20,860 nucleotides of DNA from Dunaliella salina. Lineage: Eukaryota; Chlorophyta; Chlorophyceae; Chlamydomonadales; Dunaliellaceae. Under the pieces are notes generated by a model, which did not search any database, was not told where the DNA came from, and saw nothing but the letters and a program-made list of their open reading frames with translations. Shown in pieces: positions 9,901 to 18,900 of the stretch. Position numbers and translations under genes: made by a program. The stretch's first letter is position 1. Each line of letters begins with the position of its first letter. The stretch is from positions 495,259-516,118 of the forward strand of contig MU069488.1 in the NCBI GenBank assembly GCA_002284615.2. The letters run 5' to 3'.

Positions 9901-12900
9901 CTTTGCCTTTCTTCAGCAGAACATGCTGTGTGATTAAATGTTGTACGCATCAGGTCGTGTACGTTCTAACTCACTCTTTCTATACACATAAGATTAGGTG
10001 CACTCTTACATTCATCCTGTCCTCAACAGGTTGGGTGCATTCCTGGCGAGCCTGGCTTTAAGGCAGGGCCCGATGGGAACGAGACAGAGGGGCAATGGTG
10101 TCCTTGCAGCATACCTTGGAGTCCTGGACACACAAATCAGCCTGTGGAGCTAGACCAAGACACAGCATACCCGGTTGTAGAAGGTTAGAAGACTCTGTCG
10201 CGTTTGCTGCGTGATAATGTCTACCTTTTACATTTGCAAGGTATGAACGAAGAAAGTTGCGCAGCCCCAGTTTGCATGTGTACGCACCCTATATTTCCTC
10301 CCTCTCAGAGGCTGCTGCCATCTCTTTGGCGAGCTCGTGAGGCAAAAGCGCAGAACCAAAGCGAGCCGTATTTGATGATGCTATATCCTGCTTCGTAAAG
10401 CACATCAGTGTGATGGCCCATCTTGGCGCAGCCCATCCAAACAAGTGTTCACAAAGTTTATGCGCAACTGCAGCAACCTTTACCAATTTTTTGGGGTCCG
10501 CATTAAATTGAAACACCCCAAAGGCAGTGACCCTCAAGGCCCCTCCCCTCTTTGTTGCCCTCATCCCCTTGTCCAATTCTGCTTAAGCACTGCCTGAATA
10601 GTCGTGCACAACTGCAGCATGTTCAATTCCAATCCTGCACCTGCTTGTCCCTTCATCTTGTTTTGTGTAGGCAACGTGTTTCACTGCACCTCTTGGTGAT
10701 TATGCAGGTCTCTTTGGGCCCTTGGTCCACATTGAATTGAAGCACCCCAAAGGCAGTGACCCTCAGGGCCCCTCCCCCCTGTGTGCTGCCCTCACCCCCG
10801 CGTCCGATTCTGCCGAAGCTCTGCTCCGCCATGATGCAGCAAAATTGAGCATTGCCCTTGACCTACAACAGTGGTTTTTGAATGGGCTGGAAAGGGTCAG
10901 GGTGCTCAGGTTAGCTGCTGAGGACACCTTCTTTGCAACAGACGACACTATTGGAGAACAGGCAAGGGTTGTCGCATGTGCAGTGGCTCGCAGCTTTGCA
11001 TTGTGGTTGCTCCAGTGAAAATTGTTTTCAATTTCTGTGACCAAACTTTGTTGTCTTTTCCTCTGAATCCTGGATGCAGTGGCGTTTGCTTATGGACAAC
11101 TTTACCCAATGGTACCGCGAAATAGTGCGCTCTGGAATTGAGGATGTGTTGGAGCAAGAGGTGTTTGCCACCTCGCTCAGCACCATTAGTGTGTTCTCCA
11201 ACTTCCCTTTGTGAGTCGCATTGCTCCACTGGTATATGAGGGCATGGTACCTTTTCTTTGCACCTACGTGCTGAAGGGAGGGATGGACTTGAACATGTAC
11301 TGGTTAGCCCATCCGTGCATGCATTTGTGCATATATCATTTGCGTGCGTCATATGCTTGCGTTATGTGCATGGGTTATGTGCATGGAATGGTGCCTCATG
11401 TTCATGTGTTTGTGCACGCGCTGGCCAGCCCATATGAGCATGCGTAGCCAGCCCATCTCTGCACGAGTGCAAAGCAAGCAGCAATGCAAAACGGCTAAGA
11501 AAACCACAAGGGCAAAGCAAGCAGCAGTTCCAAACGGCTAAGAAAATCACAAGGTGCTGGTGTGCAGTGATGATGGGAAGAAGCCGTTGCAAAGAGGGAA
11601 GGTGCCAAAGTGACGGTTGTGCCTTGACTGTTGCTTTGGTGGCTGTGCTCTCATGTCTGCAGAGAATTTGCAGACAACCCACTGGATCAATCTGCCACGC
11701 TTGCTCTGGGCGCTCCGTTGCCAGGAGCCGTAAATTTTTCAGATGCTCCTCAATCAGTCCAAGGATGCATACAGAGCCAGCGTAGAGGATCCAGTGCCCA
11801 ATTTGCTTTCACTTTGCCAGCAGTTGGAGCAAGAGGTCAGTGTGCTCTTGCTATGCACAACGAATGGTGTCCTCTCTCGCTGCCTTCGCCACGCCCTTTT
11901 TTCCTTTTGCCATTTCAGTGGTGTACATGAAGCTGCGGCAAGAACGTTGGCACATGGATGCAAGGAGAAGTGTCGTGCAGACTCGTAGGCTCGCCAAAGC
12001 AAATAGACAGCTTGAAATCCCAGCTAGCTGTGGGTGAAGCCACTGATCACTTTTCCTCCTTGCACCGTACCTGTCCTGGATTTACAGCACAAAGCAGACG
12101 CCTCGTTGTGGACATGCAAGCCGGATTTGAGCTACCCATGGACGTATTTGGTCATCCGCAGGTAGGTACATGGTATGGTGACTGTTTTGTTCCAACTTCC
12201 TGACAGCAAAACTAGGATCTCAATTAAGCTTGCTCGTGCTCACACTGATGGGAAAGTGCACACATACCAAACCCTGAATGAACCAACAAAGGTCTATGAT
12301 GGCTATTGGCTGCAGCCCCAGAGCCACATCAGCTCAGCAGCAGCCGCCTCACCAGTTGCACACAAGAGATCCAGCGGCATGCGGCGCAGAGTGGGCGTTC
12401 GTGCACAGCAGCAGGTGCTGATGGGTGCTGCCATACTGCAGCAGCGTCGCCCTCTTGCAAGCCTTCTACCTGGGGGCAAGCGCTTCTCCCGGATATGCAG
12501 TGGCTTGGCAGTGGGCCTCTCGGCAGAGTGTAGCAGAGCCCGAGTGAATGCCAGGATTTCTCGCACGACAGATGAGGGCGCGCTAGGGCCAATCGGTGTC
12601 AACCCCATCTTTGTCAACACCTCTGCCATGTTTTCCCCGGAGGTGAGTGTATGCAAAGCCATTTTACTTTGCACCCCAATGGAAGACTCATACATGCTCA
12701 AACAAGCATGAGTCACTGCCATGCCTTTGGGATTACAGCTCCACAACCTACCCTTCACTACCCTGCCCTGCTTTTCTTTTGGGTCACTGCCAAGCCTGTG
12801 GAATAACAGCTCCATGACCCACCTATCACTGCCCTGCCCTTTGCTTGCATTGCAGGTAGCCCGCAGCCCAAATGACTGGTAAGCTGGTCAGCTTTTGGGG

Positions 12901-15862
12901 TATGTGTGCTTTTGTTCAATATGTCATCCACATGCTGAATGCTAGGCTCAACCTTTGATAACAGGTGTGTCTGCTCACATGACTAGTATGTGTCTCGCCT
13001 TGTGCTGTCATCACCTTCCCTTCTTTGTCTTCAGGTACAACACAACCAACGCGTCGGGCCAAGTCAACCAGCAAGGAATACCATTTGGCTTTTTCCCGAG
13101 GCACCTACCAGGTGGGGTAGCTACATTACACCTGTCAAATGCATCTCACTGCATGTAGTTGGTGGATGTCTTACTGCAATTGCTTTGCTGTTTACGTCCT
13201 GATGCTGTCGCAACAGCTGCTGCAGCAGTTTTTGCTGCTCTTACTGTTGGTATGTGCAGGAAAATGCTTGAAAGTATGAAGCTGTTGGTAAAGGGCCAAT
13301 GTGCGCCTCTTTCTGTGCCAGTGTTACATCTGCACATGAAATGAGCATGTGTGATGCACGCGCATCTAAGAAGAGCCCATCTGGGAACACAGAACTCCCA
13401 CCTAAGGTTTCATGGAATGGCCCTTGTCTCAACATGGGGACCGGTATTGCACGCATTGCCGGTATTGCCGCGTTGCACGATGGGAGAATTTTGTTAGCTC
13501 TCTAGCGCCGCGTAAGCACTTGACCATGAATATTTTCATCATGCAACCCCGAAAAAGGACTGCTAATGGTCCACGCATCCCAGCAATAAGAGGTTTGCAC
13601 ACCTGCGCTTCAATCAGGCAGGTGCTCTTGCCTTGCAAGCACACACAGCTAGTTGAACACCATCCCTAAAAGCGGACGAACATCAAAACAAATTTAGGAC
13701 AATTCAAGGCAACAAAACAATATGGGAGGTGACTCTGAGCAGGTTGCCGCTGTTTGCCTTTACACTTCATGCTGCCCCCCTTCCGTTTTCATTTGTTCTG
13801 TGCGACCAGTTTCAATTAGAAACCCTGCTGCTCTTTTCCATTGCATGATCTCCCTCTTCCTGCGCTACTTCTGCTGCTGCTTTCATCTCTGGCCTACGCA
13901 AACAATGCTACTTGGATCTCTGGTGTTACACAAGCACTGCGCAAGCGCTGCTGCTGCTTTTCTCTCTGGCCTTATGCAAAACCTCGCATTTCATCGCCAC
14001 CGCTGCTGCGTTGATTGTGCATTTCATCTTCACTGCTGCTGCTGAGATCTCTGGCTTGTGTGAGAAAGCCTTGCATTGCTGCCGCTTTGATTTCTGGCCT
14101 TATGCAAGCCTTGCATTTCATCATCACTGCCGCTGCTTTGATCGTGCATTTCATCATCACTGCTGCTTCTCAGAGTTCAGGCACCACACATGTGAGAAAG
14201 CCTTGTAGATATACTATTGCCTTCTCAATGCAAGTTATTCTCTGATGCTTGCAGGCTTCGGTTCATTGTACCCTGTTGTTATAGACGTCAACTTCCGCAA
14301 AGACAAAGTGCAGCAGCTTGTGCAATACATGAAAAATGGAGCCTTTTTGGATCCCTTTGCAACAGACAACGTCCAGGTGAGCTTCCTTCTCTGCCATTCC
14401 CGAGCAAGGACTGTACTAAAGCTTGTGTTATGAATCATGGACACTTTCTGAGGTAAAACAAATACCCAAAAAAATGTGCACAGATCCTGCTGACTATATA
14501 CTTGCAAGCAATCTTTCAGATTTTTTGAAGGGCTAAGATGGTATTGAGAAACTGATTTTGAATGTATGCATTCGGCACAAATCCTGAGAAAATCTCAAAA
14601 TTTCGGCCACAAACTTAATATTCGATTTTTGGTAATGACAGAAAATGAGTTCTGCGTACTTGAAATTGGAAATCCACAGGGATTGCTCAATGGGTAAGAA
14701 CAGACTATAGGGCTCAACGGCTTACTATCCCTCAAAGCATTCTTGCCTACCCTGGCCCAGCCAAGCCATAAATCGACCCATTTCTTTCTCAAGTATTTAA
14801 TATACTACTGTAACCCACCTGTGTACATTTGACATAATGATGAAGGTTCCAACATTCCCATTCTATACTGCATTGCCCCAATTTTCTTGTTTTGCACCCT
14901 TGCTCACAAAGCGAGCCGATTTTCCCGCAACTTTTTGTGCAAATTTTGCCTCAATAATCTGAAAAAATGTCTGCATAGAAAGTTCTGGGGATGGTGCAGC
15001 CAGGGAGGTCCTGAAAATCTTCCTGAAGGGAATTCCAAGACAGGCCATAAAACACCCCCTAGGAGAAATCTTAAAGAGTCAGCTTTCGGATTTCCCTGTT
15101 CAAAATCTGTGTGCGAAGTCAGAGGCACCGGACAGTCTGTCAGAATCAAAGCAATCAGAATCAAAGCAAAGGTGGATCATGCGTCTTGTGAGGCCTGCCC
15201 AGAAACAAGAAAAAAAAACAAAGTGTACCAGGCTTCTGTTGTCGAACCAGAAGCCACATCTTGCAATTCTTATAGGACGGCATGAAGCCACATACTGCAA
15301 TGCTGATAGGGTGGCATGAAGCCACTTGTGCTGCTGTCTTGCAAACAAGGTGCTGCTGTTTTGCAAGCAAGGTGCTGCTGTTTTGCAAGCAAGGTGCTGC
15401 TGTTTTGCAAACAAGGTGCTGCTGTTTTGCAAACAAGGTGCTGCAAGGGAATGACGGGGCTTGAAAAGAAGAAGAAGAGGGAATGGTCCAGATCACTTCT
15501 ACCCTGCTTGCAAGCACCTTGCACCATTAAAAGAAAAAAACATTTTCGATACATTTAATACACATGCATGGCAAACATTACTGCTCATGCATGTTGCGCA
15601 TAAGCTTCCCCAAAATTGCAGCTTTGAAGCTTGGGCCTACGAAGCACTGGGGTCTCAAGCCTGCAAGTTTACGTTGCGATTTTTCTGGAAAATGTCTTCA
15701 TCATACCTGCACATTTGGAATTCCTTTGAAAATTTTTTATGTGCCTTTGCCTTTTTGTGGCTGATGTGCTGCGTTTTGGCTAAAAGGAAACGCTAACATT
15801 GGACTCTAACACTTAATAGCAAGGGTATGAATGTTCTCACGCGCGCGCGCACACACACACAC

Positions 15863-15924
<62 letters not shown>

Positions 15925-18900
15925 ACACACACCATGCTTACGTTCCCTAATTTTGCAGCTCAAAATTGCATCTTTCAGCGTTGACGTCCAGTTGTATGGA
16001 TATGTAACTATGAGGGCAGCATTTGATGATGCTGGATTTGTTCAGGCCAAATTTGAAATTGAGGTACGTTGGATTGGCGTCCTGTGTACAGAAGCTGTAG
16101 GGCTCTTGCGCTGGTCTCAATTTTGATGGAGAATGTATTGCAGCAAGATTGAATGCTTGTTCCACATTTGGTGACTTTCAGCTTTTACTTATGATAGAAC
16201 CCACCAATGTAGGTCCTTTTTCCCTGGCAGGCCTCTGTGGAGGGATATCATGTCCACAGCTTGCCTGAATGTCCCTCAAATGTTTGAAAATACGCAGGCA
16301 AGCTTTCAAGGGGCCCCTGTATTCTCTGTTTCACAACTGAACCTGCAGGCGCTTGAGTTCAAGGATTACAGCCTTGCGGGTCTTTACATGGAAGGCATGG
16401 TAAGGTCCAATTCTTCTCATTGAAATGTCATCCTTGCTTGCGCAGCTATTTGGTAGAAGTGCTTTACTGATACCGTGTGGTTGTCGTAAATGTGCAGCTG
16501 CCACATTTTTTCCTTCTCAACTCCCGGCACCATTTTGATGCACCAGGGTTATCTTGACAAACACATCGTTCTGAACTCTTTTTAACAAAAAGGGCATCAT
16601 TGTTGTCAATATTGGTCAGAGCATTTTTGCGCAACAAATGGTTTCCTGTGATCAGGGATTGCACATCAATAGATGGTGACATGGGGAGAAATGACCGCAT
16701 CTATTAGACCGCGTATATTACAAAAAAAGCAAGTGCATGCTCTAACTAAGACCTCAAGGACCCAAGATTAAATGAAACAGCTCCTTTGAGTGCCCTGCAA
16801 AGGCATAGGCGTCAAATTAAGCAAGTGCATGCCCATAGATCACAAACACCAAAGACTCGATTAAAACAGCTACTTTTCGAGTGCCCTGCAAAGGCACAGA
16901 GCTCTTGTTTGTGATCCCACTCAGCACTACTAGATACTTGCTAGTAGCCACCTAGGCTTCTAGCACTTCTAGGTACATGCCAGTAAACCCAGGCTACCAG
17001 CACTACTAGGTTGTGCTCATAGCTGCTCACGCCTTGGTTCGCTGACACTCTACAAACGAGCCAGGAGTGTCAGACTCACTCATATCAATGTACCAAAGAC
17101 CCACATCACAGATGTGCATGACAAAATTACCTGATTGTCTGCCATTCACCACAGGTGGACCGTCTTGCAAATGATGCATTCCTGGTGTTCTTGGTGCTTC
17201 TATACTGGGCCTTCACAATTGAAGATGTTGTTTCAAGCATCAAGGTGAGGTAGAAGTGCAGATTCATGCCCAATCAAGGGTTAGTGTGATTAAGTTGGAA
17301 TAAGCTCGCCAAGTGCAGCTCGGACACACTTCAAGCCTTCACCATGCTATCAGCCATACAAGGTTACAAGGAAAAGGAAGGCCTCCGGTCAAACAGACTG
17401 ACTGCCAGCCTGTATGTGACTGGCTTGAAGCTTGGACACTTCAAGCCTTCACCATGCTATCAGCCATTCCACGTAGCATGTCCATTCTTGATTGCCATGT
17501 ACAGCCATATAAACAATGGTGTATGGTGAAGATCGGACGCACTTCAAGCCTTCACCATGCTGTTGCTACTAATATCTGATAGTGTTAGCCGTACCACGTA
17601 ACATGTCCATTCTTAATTGTCACGCAATGAGGCCTAATGTTGTCCAGTCAAAATTCAGTTTCAACAAAAGTTGCATCGGCTGTCGAGATTCAATGTGTTT
17701 TGCTTTTCAGATTGTAGTTTGGAGAGTAGCCCCAGGAATAAGGGCTCTGGTTGTAATCGTGAGCTTGCAGGGGCCCCTCTAGAGAAATCCCAACAAAAGC
17801 ATGCTACACAGGGCCTGGCCTTATGAACACGAACATGCATGAAAGAGCTTGCACGCGCTTCAAGAGGAATCCTAGGAAAAGCATCCTACAGGAGCCTGGC
17901 CATATGCACATGCACATGCATGATAGAGCTTGCAAGGGTCCTTCAAGAGGAATCCTAGGAAAAGCATCTTACTGGGGGCCTGACCGTATGCACGTGCACA
18001 TGCATGACAGAGCTTGCAGGGGGCTCTCTAGGGTAATCCCAACAAAAGCATCCTACAGGAGGCCTGGCTGTGTGCACATGCACGTGCATGACAGAGCTTG
18101 CAGGGGGCGCTTCAAGAGGAATCCCAAGAAAAGCATCTTATAGGGGGCCTGGCCCTATGCACATGCACATGCATGACAGAGCTTGCAGGGGGCGCTTTAA
18201 GAGGAATCCCAAGAAAAGCATCTTATCATGTGCATAGACAGGGGGCCTGTCTATGCACATGCACATGCATGACAGAGCTTGCAGGGGGCTCTTCAAGAGG
18301 AATCCCAACAGGAGCATAACACAGAGGACCTGGCCTTATGCGCAAGGGAGAAACCCTTTGGGCCCTGAAAGACCTGCCTGACAGAGTAATGCAATTTTCC
18401 TATTTAAGCCCATTTCAAGTTTGTTATCCTGCTGTTGCTCCAAAGCTGAAGCATCGGCCATGCTGCTGTTTCTAATGCCTTCGATGCTGCATCTCCTTTT
18501 GTTGCTTCTTCCCCTCAGCTGCTTCTCCTCCTTGTAGTGGTCACACACCCTGGCTGATTCCTCCCCCTTGCTTTTTTCTAGGCTGTGGGGCTCTCTATCA
18601 TGGTCAGGATCCTACTATACATCTAATTCATTACTGTTAATAATTTCGAAAAGAGGCAACGGTGCATTTCAGGTAATCATTCCGAAAAATGTCGGCTTCC
18701 TGTAAAAGGAGGCAACGGTGCAATTCAAGTAAACGAGTCCATTGTTGCTCCTGAACAGTGTAGGACAGGCAGGCCAGACCTGCTTCAGGCATGCTGTGCT
18801 CCCTTGTTGGTACCTTACATTGGTGCATGTGCATTTTTATCTGTGGACAGGCAGTCTGGTGCTGGGTGACATATGTGCACTCAGTCTCATTGCAGGAAGT

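Noticed and set aside
10289..10576. 95-codon minus-strand ORF
   Set aside because: Antisense to the small-exon region and the degraded exon copy; no motif.
12303..12815. 170-codon minus-strand open frame
   Set aside because: It is antisense to exon 9, which carries polycystin motifs on the + strand; the minus reading has no recognised motif.
14887..15285. 132-codon + strand ORF in intron 12
   Set aside because: No recognisable motif, lies within an intron that keeps phase, and runs into repeats.
15827..16126. ORF with a His-Thr repeat
   Set aside because: It is the (CA)n tract read in one frame. Only its second half (15959-16063) is kept, as exon 13.
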